Notes under the pieces: generated by a model | The model's input: the letters and a program-made list of their open reading frames with translations, nothing else | Database searches by the model: none | What the model was told of the DNA's origin: nothing | NCBI GenBank assembly: GCA_025093555.1 | Contig: JAIWNF010000023.1 | Coordinates: 496,001-560,000 of the forward strand | Direction of reading: 5' to 3' | Source: Circinella umbellata | Lineage: Eukaryota; Mucoromycota; Mucoromycetes; Mucorales; Lichtheimiaceae | DNA: 64,000 nt | Part shown: positions 1 to 10,004 of the stretch, piece after piece | How positions within the stretch are numbered: the first letter of the stretch is position 1 | Layout: the number at the start of each line of letters is the position of its first letter | Program-made: the position numbers and the translations under genes

Positions 1-246
1 TTATAGCTATTGTTATTCATTTTATTATCATTCTCTAGCATAGTCTTTCATACACATATCACCACGGCAAAAGGGATCATAAAAACCTATGAGTATCCAT
101 GAAACTACTGATCTCCTCTGTGAAAAACGGGGAGAATCAATGAAAGACTATGATTTTGTGTAAGCATGGATATCCATTACATTGAATCCATGAATGTCAA
201 TGAATAAATGTAATATATCTCAATAAAATTCATAAAAGACTTTGAT
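1..246. repeat. Interspersed ATCCATGA-type repeats, left block
   Basis: Short units around the core ATCCATGA recur with variable spacers (near 93, 165 and 183). The same core, in the same orientation, resumes beyond the right end of the neighbouring inverted-repeat element at 1744-1970. No open reading frame is present. The spacing is irregular, so this is an interspersed rather than a strict tandem array. It could be the subterminal repeat zone of a larger DNA transposon, or a minisatellite-like region that the element entered. Confidence 0.5.
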
Positions 247-1743
247 TATGGTGCATTTCACCTGTAATCGCCGATAATTTTCATTAATTTCTAGAGGCTT
301 CAGCTTCATACTAAATAAATATTTTGTAAATCTACACTTTAATTATCATTCGTAAGCCTATTTTGAACAATTATTAAAGTTTAGAAAGTTGTAAAAATGT
401 TTTAAAAAAAAACTGAAGCTTGTCAATGTTGGTCAGTCAAAGCTAGATTTTGACCATTTTGGCTGGGCAAGACATAAAATTGAGAAAGGTAAAGACTGCA
501 TATCGGAGTTCTCAAGCATAAGTGAAGCAAATCACGTGTTACCGGTTAGTAGGTGAAAATCTTAGAATGAGCTCCAACACAGTATCACAATATTGGAATC
601 TAAGACCGTAATCTAAAGGTAATATAAGAAACTATAGAAACGAATTTTTAGTCAATTAAAAAATATACATATATTTGATAAATTTGCTGCTTTTAATATT
701 AATGATCAAACAAATTAACTGTACTATATTCCTCATATGTTGAAAATTTATTACAGCAGTGTCTGTAGTTATTTTTTCCTATTGATTGAAGAAGAAAAAA
801 AAATGAAGAATTTTAAGCGCTAAGCATACTATTATCAATTGCAGAATTGATTTTGCAAATAATCAAATACTAAAGGCAATGTAATACTAGGTAGAAAAGC
901 TTTTCAATTTTGGTTTTATTCAAAGCACCACCAGCAAGAAAAAAAATCTACAATAGGGTGGAGGAGTCAATTCAAAGCTATAATATAAGACTGTTGAGCA
1001 ATCTAATGTATCTGTCTGCTTGAGTTTATTGATATATACTAGTGTTTCATTAGAACATTATCATACGATAAGCCTACAAAAGAAGAAGTAGAACTGATTA
1101 AAAGTATTAGAATAAGACACCTACTTAACTTTATTATGCTATAAAAGTGATTCTAAGTTATGTACTAGTAATGATTGTAAATGTTGTAGTTGGGTATTGG
1201 TGTGACGTGAATTTGAACAGATCGACTTTTGTTCTCCTTCTACTCTACCCCTTTTTTATTTAGTATATAAGTAATGCGAAAATATTTTGAATAAAAGCAG
1301 CTCTCTTTCACACATCAAATTTTGTCTCTGGTTTTGGCTTGGTTTTGATTTAGTAATACAAGGACGGTTATATCTGTATGTGATTAGTGATTGATCTCAA
1401 GGAAAGGAATATTGGATAAAAAGGAAACAATCGAATTAATTGATGGAAAGGAATTTATTATTATCTATAGTTTTATATATTGGAATTGACGATATTGTAA
1501 CACACAACCCATATAATATTATTTGTTCGCACCACTTATATTGGTATGTCACCTCCCCCTCTTGTTTTGTATGATTTGTAGTTAGCAATTGTTTCTTACT
1601 TATTGTATGTGTATTGGCTATTTTTATTAGTTATTTGCTTTAAGACCCGATCTCAACATAAACACAAATTACTAAATAAGGAAGCGGTTTTTTGAATTTG
1701 AAATAAAATAAATTATTGGCGATTACAGGTGAAATGCACCATA
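247..1743. mobile_element. Non-autonomous DNA element with 34-bp terminal inverted repeats
   Basis: The segment 247-280 is repeated inverted at 1710-1743. The outer 26 bp match perfectly and 33 of 34 match overall. The ends are T-ATGGTGCATTTCACC and its complement. The interior is AT-rich and shows no convincing coding sequence. A roughly 1.5-kb body without a transposase fits a MITE-like or internally deleted transposon. No clear target-site duplication was found beyond the ends. The family is not recognised. Confidence 0.6.
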
Positions 1744-1985
1744 TGTGATACTCTGTGAAAATCCATGAAAAAATATAAACGATGAATCCATGATTTACAT
1801 AAAAAGCTATGAACATCCATCCATATATGAAGTTGCATGATAATCCATGAAACATCTGACATTACAGCATTATGATCATATATGACTTGTCATGAAAATC
1901 CATGAATATATGAATATCCAGGACAACGTGTGCATAACCTTAAAAAATTAATCATGAAAATCTATGAAAATCCCTAAGTATTCAA
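1744..1985. repeat. Interspersed ATCCATGA-type repeats, right block
   Basis: At least six units of the form GAAAATCCATGAA with substitutions occur here (near 1759, 1783, 1811, 1840, 1894 and 1954). They share sense and core with the block left of the element. The stretch from here to 2089 holds no gene. Confidence 0.55.
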
Positions 1986-2089
1986 CATAAATTTTATCAA
2001 ATCAATTATATGATATTTGAAAAAAAAGATACCAACAATAAGAAAACATATCGGATAAAGAGTATAAAATACAGTATTTTATTTTTGAA

Positions 2090-3005
2090 TTAAATGAGTT
2101 TTCCCAACTTCAACTCGTTAGGAACAAATCCAACAATCGGGTAATAATATCGACCATTATGTTCAGCAGATGGAATGTATGTATAATGTCCTTCAATATC
2201 TTGAACATGTGTGACATATAATCTACCATTGTGTGACTGATGTGATTGTGTCCCATATGCAACCCCAGCTTCATTCGCTTGTAAATTGGTATAGATTCTG
2301 ACAAGACATAGAATATGCTTATAATCATCTGAACCACAAAAAGTCAAAAAAAAAAGGAAACATTTTAAGTTAGTGAAAAAGTTATTTACTTTCCCTACCT
2401 TACTAAAAATATAACCGACGTATGTTATTACTATATTTATGGGTAAAAAACGTCAATAGTTCGCCATGAAACGACCCCCATTCCAATTGTGCTGCGTGAA
2501 ACGATTGCCGCGCATAAACATCGTATACTAATAAAAGTTGGACAAAATTACGGATACGTGCGTTCTTTGGCTCCTTGTTGATTTCGCTACTAAATATATT
2601 CCCTTGAATATGCAACACAGTTCCAACTATAATCTCATCGATAATATGTCCTTGCTCATGAGCATATTTTCGTGTCCAGTACTTGTGTACAAGATTCTTT
2701 AGATTCCAACAATCATAACTATCGAGAAGTGATTGATGGACATTAAATATCTGTATTTCATTCGATCCATTACCAAGTTGAAAGATTCTATCATCATTGA
2801 GTGCTTGACTAGATTCAGATCCATTATCTTCGTTTGTCATCGTCATAGCAGCAAGATCAATTTTTTCTAGGTCACGATAGGCTGCCAGCATAACCATTTG
2901 ATTTTGTGCATTCTGTGCGATGGCTGATTTAGACTTTATCCTACGACCAAGTAATCCCACAGTACGTTCCATACATCTTGCACTGTATGCCCGCAAAGGT
3001 CCCAT
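2090..3005 (-). pseudogene. DUF4218-like transposase C-terminal fragment
   Basis: Two same-strand reading frames (2403-3005 and 2090-2347) appear to belong to one gene split by an intron or decay. The first opens with a GPLRAYSAR-CMERT-VG-IKSK motif, which resembles the DUF4218 region found in the C-terminal half of CACTA/Tnp2-like and related transposases. It continues through FHGELLTFF, then DYKHILCLVRIY in the second frame, ending ...PNELKLGKLI. The catalytic DDE core that should lie N-terminal is missing, and upstream sequence on this strand instead encodes an unrelated FAR1-like piece. I read this as a transposon relic; a domesticated gene cannot be excluded because both frames are open. 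Family call is from motif memory, not a search. Confidence 0.45.
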
Positions 3006-3129
3006 TTTTTTTGATTGTTGTCGTCAGATGTTTGCCTATATAGTGTATGTTTACAGTATATATATTATGAGGCATGTTCAAATAGACAAAGCGGGCCAAG
3101 TAGCAGCACACCTATAATCCAGAACCCGA

Positions 3130-3846
3130 TTAATAATGTTTGACATTATAGAAACTCACATTTTTATACTCCAGTAGGCGAATCATACTCTTAACGTTTT
3201 TCCACGTCATATCCTTTTCTACTATCTCATGGATCAGGTCTTTGATTTCCCTCGATACTGGTGCAGATTGTAAATCCTCAACACTGTTTGGTTGGTGACC
3301 TTTATGCCTCCAGTAATACTTGATGGAAATCATATCGGGAGCATTGTCTGTTGATCGAATAATAATTTTCGATGTGCAGCCACACGTGAGACGACCTTTT
3401 TCATTCCTAGGTGGATTATTGGTTAGTGTACCCCATTGCTGGCATACAAAGTGCTAAACGATAATTGTTAGTATCATGATTCTATCATTGCTTACTATAT
3501 TGATATGGTAATTACTGTCAATTGGCCATATCTGAACAAAAGATAAGGTTTTGGGACGACCTATTTTAACCACTCTAGTTTCATCTGTTTGTTGACGTGC
3601 TGGTGAAACAGGATGCTGATGAGGTCCATATTTTGAAATAAAAGCAGGATTTCTTTCCTTAATGTAAACCCCACTAGTTTTATCAATAAATTTGCATCCT
3701 ACACGGGTTTCCTCATTGTTAATAAAGCTTTCATATTGGAAACGTAAAATCTCAAACTCGGCAGAGTGAGCAGCAGCAAATGGTGCAGGTTCAGAAGTAG
3801 TGCGCTCATGTAAGAGACGGACAGCATTGTCAATGAAGTTGGACAT
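3130..3846 (-). CDS. FAR1/MULE-like N-terminal zinc-finger protein, possibly partial
   Basis: The ATG at 3844-3846 opens a frame of about 115 codons. A short intron (GTAAGC donor near 3497, TTTAG acceptor just above the next exon) joins it to sequence containing CQQWGTL, GRLTCGCTSKI and YYWRHKGHQPNS, ending in EKDMTWKNVKSMIRLLEYK. The Cys/His pattern (C...C-x-C...H-x2-H) and surrounding residues resemble FAR1-type DNA-binding domains of MULE-derived proteins. A GTGAGT donor after LEYKN suggests further exons, but none could be joined confidently; the next coding block on this strand is the DUF4218-like piece. It is probably a transposon gene or a remnant. No homology search was possible. Confidence 0.4.
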
Positions 3847-4362
3847 GGTACGATGATAGATTAATAGAAATAAATATTATAATAAAAGGGCAAGGAGCAA
3901 GGAACGATAAGTTTTCACGACAGGCTTTTTTTTTTTACAGTCTCATTTTTTTCGAGATCCGAGACTTTTTTACGGAGGATTCAAGTTTCTCGAAGCGTTC
4001 CTCAGCTGGTTTTTTTATTTATCTTATTTTCTTTCATCGCCCCACACGACTATGCTGATCAAAAGGTGAAGAAGGTCTCTCATGTCGAAGGATTTTAGAA
4101 GGCATGACACTACTTGTCGTGAACAACATGCAGCACTTTGGGAGCTATCCTAAGCTTCGACAAATGCCCTCTTCCGGTGGTGGTGGTTGTAAAATTGTTT
4201 TACGATCATCGTTGCTTGGAGACTTGGCTATGTTTGTAGGTTGTACCTGCCTTCTGATGTTTATTGTGGTCACTACTTGACAAGAGGACGTTTCATGATG
4301 TTTGGAAAGTATTTTTTCAATATCTGGTTCTATGAGGATAAAATATAGATGTTAATGTAATA
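3847..4362. other. Intergenic, no gene recognised
   Basis: AT-rich sequence between the FAR1-like gene start and the GC-rich insert. No supported gene, RNA or repeat was recognised. Confidence 0.5.
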
Positions 4363-4372
4363 TTATCTCTAA

Positions 4373-4461
4373 CGAGCCTTCTTCACCTTCGCACCTTCGT
4401 GGGTTGAGCCCCTCCGCTTCGCTTCGTGTCAACCCCTCCGGAGCTGCGGTTTGGCGGCTCG
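4373..4461. mobile_element. 89-bp GC-rich mini-insert flanked by 10-bp direct repeats
   Basis: A GC-rich block begins CGAGCC and ends GGCTCG, inverted ends of 6 bp. It is bracketed by the identical 10-mers TTATCTCTAA at 4363-4372 and 4462-4471. Internally it contains GGGTTGA and TCAACCC, which can pair as a hairpin. Composition differs sharply from the AT-rich surroundings. Direct repeats outside short inverted ends are the signature of a transposition-type insertion with a 10-bp target duplication. The element family is unknown. Confidence 0.6.
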
Positions 4462-4471
4462 TTATCTCTAA

Positions 4472-5316
4472 TATAATATTGTTGTAGTACCAAGGCTCAC
4501 TCAATGTTGGAGGCGAATCACATTGACACATTAATTCTTGGCCGTTCTAAAACTTATTCTTCTCCATCTGGACCACTATACTATCAATCACTCAGGCGCT
4601 GGATGATCACATTCCTCATGGATCGGCAACTCCAAAATATGTTAATACTCAAATGATCCTGCTCAAAACCTCCCAAACTATCAAGAAACTTCAATCGTAT
4701 CTGCTTTCAAGTGTGGAATCTTACATCAATGACCATTTTGTATACAAGATGCGTTATTATATTATGTTACCATGATGGGAACAATTTTTTTTTCCTTTGA
4801 ATTATTTATATTTCTTATGTTTGATGATGCTATACGTTTAATTGATTTAAAATAATCAAATAAAATAAGAAGGAACCCCTTTTTATCTGTCTATCAAGAT
4901 CAGTAAATGTCTATTGATGTATTGTTACTATTATTCATTTGTTTGAACTACATGCATAATCTATTATTACTATTCAAAACAAGTAATTTCCCACAGCAGT
5001 TACTACCACTTTACCACATTCAATATAAAATGTTTAGAGGTGCTTCACTAATTTACTCGTTCTATGTGCGTGTACATGCTTAAATGTGAACATTTATTCG
5101 TTCAGATTATGTAATATTGATATTATTTCTTTCAATTCCCACATAGAATCTTATCATACAATCCAATCGAATGTTTGTATAATACATAATGAATAATTGT
5201 AATGAATTGCTTAAATCTATGTTTATATTCATAATAATGGTAAAGATATTTACAAGTAATGAGGGTAATCGATTTTAGTTTGTTTGTTACAGGAAAATAT
5301 TTGCCACGGAAAATTA
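4472..5316. other. Mostly noncoding; possible decayed ORF at about 4590-4772 (+)
   Basis: A plus-strand frame from about 4590 to 4772 reads as a plausible 60-residue peptide tail (…KYVNTQMILLKTSQTIKKLQ…YKMRYYIMLP stop) but has no start codon and stops occur upstream. It may be a fragment of a lost gene. The remainder is AT-rich with no gene seen. Confidence 0.25.
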
Positions 5317-5601
5317 TTACCATTTTTTCTTGACCTATATTTTTTTTATAAAAAGCATTATTATTTAAAAGACATATATAATAGGAATAATAATAATAAG
5401 AAGAAGAATTTAATATAATTATTTTATGTTACTCACAACTTTTTGTACACATTGTTTGAATGCTTCAAATTCCTTGGCACACATGTCTTTATGTACATCT
5501 TGATATCTAGAAGCAACACATTGACCATAAACAGTTGCTTGAGTTGAACAAGAAGCTACACCTTGTGCTAAAAGACCAACACCTTTGGATCGAGTCATCA
5601 T
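5317..5601 (-). CDS. Twin CX9C mitochondrial protein, NDUFAF8-like complex I assembly factor
   Basis: The frame from 5601 to 5419 encodes 60 residues. It has two CX9C motifs: C18-x9-C28 and a second, CAKEFEAFKQC, near residue 41. The second motif and its surroundings match NDUFAF8 (human CAREFEALRSC), a small intermembrane-space/matrix protein that stabilises NDUFAF5 during complex I assembly. The twin Cys pairs would form the usual CHCH hairpin through Mia40 oxidation. The last codons read GTG AGT, which is also a consensus splice donor at 5436. A TATAG acceptor at 5335-5336 would replace the tail with VKKKW and stop at 5317, so the true 3' end is either 5419 or 5317. The gene is divergent from CUL3 across about 230 bp. 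Confidence 0.75.
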
Positions 5602-5829
5602 TTATTTATTTGTCCAACAGAAAGTGTGTGTACAAAAAAAAAATATAATATTAATGCCTTTTGTTTTTCACAAAACCCACACAGTCACATGAGTAAAATA
5701 AAATTCGTTCGGATTATGTGATTATTGAGAAAGAAAGAATCAACTCCTCTTTTCCATTTTTTTCTTCCTTGTGACACATGAACACTCTCTTCAGGTTGTC
5801 GTGGTCGTTTTCTTTTTAAGCCTACTATA
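5602..5829. promoter_or_regulatory. Shared divergent promoter region between NDUFAF8-like gene and CUL3
   Basis: Only 228 bp separate the two start codons, so both promoters and 5' leaders must lie here. No TATA box is obvious. This is inferred from gene arrangement. Confidence 0.5.
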
Positions 5830-8800
5830 ATGTCCTTCCGACGACTGAAAATTCGACCGGCTAAAAAGCCTGTAAGTTTTTATTATTTATTATTATTAAT
5901 TATTCATTTCAATAGTAATAAAAATAAAAATAAAAATAAACGCCTGTTGTATATATAAAGACTGATTGATAAAAGGGGTTGAATATATAAATATATACAT
6001 ATACATTTAGGCTAGTGTGGATCGTGCACAAGAATTCGACGAAGGATTTCAACTCCTAAGTCAAGCGATTACGGAGATCTTTCGTAAAAATGCCAAAAGC
6101 TTATCTTATGAAGTGTTATATCGAACGACATATACCTTAACGTTAAGACAGTTTGGAGAACGACTTTACCACGGTGTAAAAGAAGTGGTTGGAGAATATT
6201 TAGAAAACACAGCTGAAGAAGCTATTGTTCCTGCTTTTGTGAATACTTCAGGGGAATCAGCGGGTAGTGGCGCTGATGCTGGCGCTAACTTTTTAAAAAC
6301 TGTAAAACGTGTTTGGGATGATTATATAACGGCTATGGATATGATTCAAAAGTTCCTACGTTATTTGGTAAATAATAATAATAAAAAAAAGAACAAGGTT
6401 TATAAAGGAATTTACCCACTTGTTGCTATCACTGTTATTAGTTTTAACCTTAAATTCATTTAGGATGATAAATTACCAAAATATAATTTACCACATATTT
6501 TTGATATGGGCCTTGCACTCTTTCGTGACAAAGTTATCCGTTCCGAAAAATATGCTATTCAGTCGCAGCTTATATCGGCCATGTTAACACAAATTCAGTT
6601 GGAACGCCATGGAGAAGTTATTGATCGTACCGCAGTTAATTCAGCCGTTACCATGTTATCCGAATTAATTGATCCAATAACAAGAGAAAGTGTTTATGTG
6701 GTAGATTTTGAAACAAAGTATTTAGAAACAAGTACAGCTTTTTACCAAGTCGAAAGCCAAACATTAGCATCGTCGTACGACGCGCCTGAATTTATGCGAA
6801 AGGTAAAATAAAAGAATTCTTTTTTGGTTACCCGCTCAAGTCTTTTTTTTTTACTCATGTATATATGCATATATGCATTTATTTATATTAGGTTGAACGA
6901 CGATTAGAAGAGGAATATGAACGAACCACACGTTGTTTAAGTGTATCAACAGAACCAAAGATTCGATGTATTGTAGAAACACAGTTAATTGCTAATAATC
7001 TAAAGACAGTGATGGAGGTAATGGAAAAGATAATTAATGGAAAGGAGGGAAATAAAAAGACTAAAATTTCCGTATATGATATTATATTTATAAATATAAT
7101 TTTAGATGAAACATTCAGGATTAGATAGCATGTTAAGTGCTGATAAATACGGGGGTAAATATATTTGGGAGAGAGAAAGAGATAAAGAGGGAAATAAATC
7201 GCATTTCATTTATTAAATACTGAACAAAATAACAATCATAATAATTAGACCTATCAAGAATGTATAAACTTTTCTCACGCGTCCCAGCAGGTCTGAGCGA
7301 AATGAGAAGATCGATCAAAAATTATATCATCCAGTTAGGCGCAGAAATTAATAAGACTATAAACGCCGATTTAGCTGCAAGTGGCTCTAGATCATCATCA
7401 ACACGAATAATCGAAAAAGGGGGAAGTTCATCAGCGGGTCCTAGTAGTAATAGTGGTGGCAGTGGTAGCGGTGCACAGACAGCAATTCGTTGGGTTGAAC
7501 AAGTGCTGGCGCTTCAAGAAAAGTTTGATCGAATATTAGAATTTGCTGCTAACAAAGATAAATCATTTCAAACCGCTTTTAATGAGGTATACATATATAA
7601 TAAGGATGATTTAAGTATGATTATGGGTATTGACGTGTGTCACTAATTACATTATTTCACATAATAAATCATAGGCATTTGAAAACTTCATCAACGAAAA
7701 TCCCAAATCAGCAGAATTTATTTCATTGTTTATTGACGAAAATCTTAAAAAGGGTCTCAAGGGTGTAAGTATTATTATTATTGTTATTCATTGACTATTA
7801 TCTCTGAAAATGAAAAGTGGTTGGTTACTGATAAGAGGAATAAATAGAAATCAGAAGATGAAGTGGATAGTGTACTAGATAAAACAATTACACTTTTCCG
7901 TTTCTTGTGTGACAAGGATGTTTTTGAACGATACTATAAACAACATTTAGCTAAACGTCTTTTGTTTAATCGAAGTGTCTCAGATGATGCGGAACGTGGG
8001 ATGCTTGGAAAGTTGAAGGTAAGAAAAAATCATGCAACCTGAGCATCATGCAAAATATATACTTTATTCATCACATGCAAATAATTCTTCACATGATAAT
8101 TAAAAAAAATACATTATGATGATTATTTAGCGAGAATGCGGTTATCAATTTACCAACAAATTGGAGGGCATGTTCAATGATATGAAATTATCTAGTGAAA
8201 TGAGTGGTCAATTTAAAGAATTTGTTGATCAAACGGTTACCAATGTAAGTCGGATTGGGGGGAAAGGCCAAAAACTTATTATCATTTACTAACAAACAAT
8301 GAATAATAATTATAGAAATTGACTATGGATATTTCGGTTACTGTATTGACATCTACATTTTGGCCAATGAATTTGTCTTCATCACCAAAGTGCACTTTAG
8401 CTCAAGAAGCGTTACAAGCTTGTAAATCATTTGAACAATTTTATTTTGGACGTCATAGTGGTCGACGATTGACTTGGCAACCACAAATGGTAATATTTAC
8501 TTTTATGCATTATTTTCCTTGACCCCGCGCGCCCTTTTTTCTCGCCAAAATAATCATGTGTCAATTAAATAACTAAAAATGAAATCAACTGATGGATGAT
8601 AATCGATAATATTTTTATTTTTTTGAATCACAGGGCACAGCAGATATTCGAGCTAATTTCAAAAAGAGTAAACATATGTTAAATGTATCTACCTATGCCA
8701 TGGTGGTCTTATTACTATATAATGATCTAAATGAAGGCGATTATTTGACTTTTGGAGTAAGTAGTTTATGTATTGTGTATTATGTAAAAGGGAAATCCTT

Positions 8801-9441
8801 TTCCTCCTGACCTAGTCATTCCATCATATTAACACCTATAACTCAATGATGAACTTCTACTATTACTATGATTATTATTATTATTCATTCATTAGGATAT
8901 GCAAGCAAGAACACAAATACCGAATAATGATTTAAAACGAACACTACAATCTTTAGCTTGTGCTAAATACAAGATTCTAACCAAAGGAACCAAAGGCCGT
9001 GAGATTCTTCCCAATGAGAAATTTTATTTTAATGACGATTTTACAGCCAATTTAGCAAGGATCAAGATTCAAACTGTTGCTAACCGGGTTGAATCGGAAG
9101 GTGAACGACGACAAACACAAGATAAGGTAGATGAGGAACGGAAACATCAGATTGAAGCTGCGATTGTACGTATCATGAAAGATCGTAAAACCATGGAACA
9201 TAATCTATTGATAGCTGAAGTTACAAAACAACTTGGTGCTCGATTTATGCCAAATCCGGTCATGATTAAAAAACGTATTGAGGCATTAATAGACCGTGAA
9301 TATCTGGAACGAAATTCTGACGACAGGTAAAAAAAAAAAAGGAAATGTCAATTATCAAATATCAAATGATGAATTGTAATATTAATCATTATCTTTTTTC
9401 TTGGTATTTATTATAGACGCTCCTATAGTTACTTGGCTTAA
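5830..9441 (+). CDS. CUL3: Cullin-3, scaffold of BTB-type CRL ubiquitin ligases
   Basis: Thirteen exons (5830-5871, 6011-6367, 6464-6802, 6892-7017, 7106-7154, 7249-7586, 7675-7764, 7848-8018, 8131-8244, 8316-8489, 8634-8756, 8896-9326, 9417-9441) join in phase to 792 residues, close to human CUL3 (768). The N-terminus [10 protein letters not shown] and the following helices ([20 protein letters not shown]) are CUL3-specific and form the BTB-adaptor site. The middle contains [13 protein letters not shown] and [17 protein letters not shown] cullin signatures. The C-terminal winged-helix has IVRIMKDRK with the neddylation lysine at about K736, and the protein ends SYLA. It would recruit RBX1 and BTB proteins as a nuclear/cytosolic ubiquitin ligase. 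The paralogue call CUL3 is firm on the N-terminus. Confidence 0.95.
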
Positions 9442-10004
9442 TGAAACAGATAATACCCTTTTTTTTTTGAAGAAAAAAAAAACTTCACACCCATTCCTTT
9501 TTTTTTATTTTCGTGGATATGTTTATCACATCCCCCCCCGCCCAAAAAAAATAATAATAATTATATAGTGTAATTGTGAGAACTTTTGTTTTTAACAACG
9601 CATAAAAATATAATATTCATCTTTGCTATTTTTTTTGTTTCCTTATGACATCTAATAAAGAAAAGGTTCTATTATAATGTTCTCTCAGCACCTTTTCTAT
9701 GATAATTATTAAAGTTAAAAATCAAATTATATATATATTTATATATTTCAAAGCAAAGGGACCACTTTTTTTTTGTGGAGATGATTTCAATAATAGTCCA
9801 AATATATTATAAAGAAAAAAAAAAAGAGAAAGAGAATTAATGAAAAGGAGGGATGGATGAGATGCAATATAAAGAATACGTGAGGAAGTGAGGACGAGAA
9901 GGAAAGAGGGACGATAAGTGAAAAATTAATATGCATGTAGAATGTTTTGTTTTTGTGTGGTGCGTGTATATATGTAAATCCAAATTATTTTGTTCGTGTT
10001 TTTT
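9442..10004. other. Convergent intergenic region
   Basis: AT-rich 3' ends of the cullin gene (+) and the Myb/zinc-finger gene (-), with A, T and C homopolymers. No gene seen. Confidence 0.6.

Noticed and set aside
1640..1855. 71-residue frame at the right end of the inverted-repeat element
   Set aside because: Overlaps the inverted repeat and the ATCCATGA repeats; composition is that of repeats, not protein.
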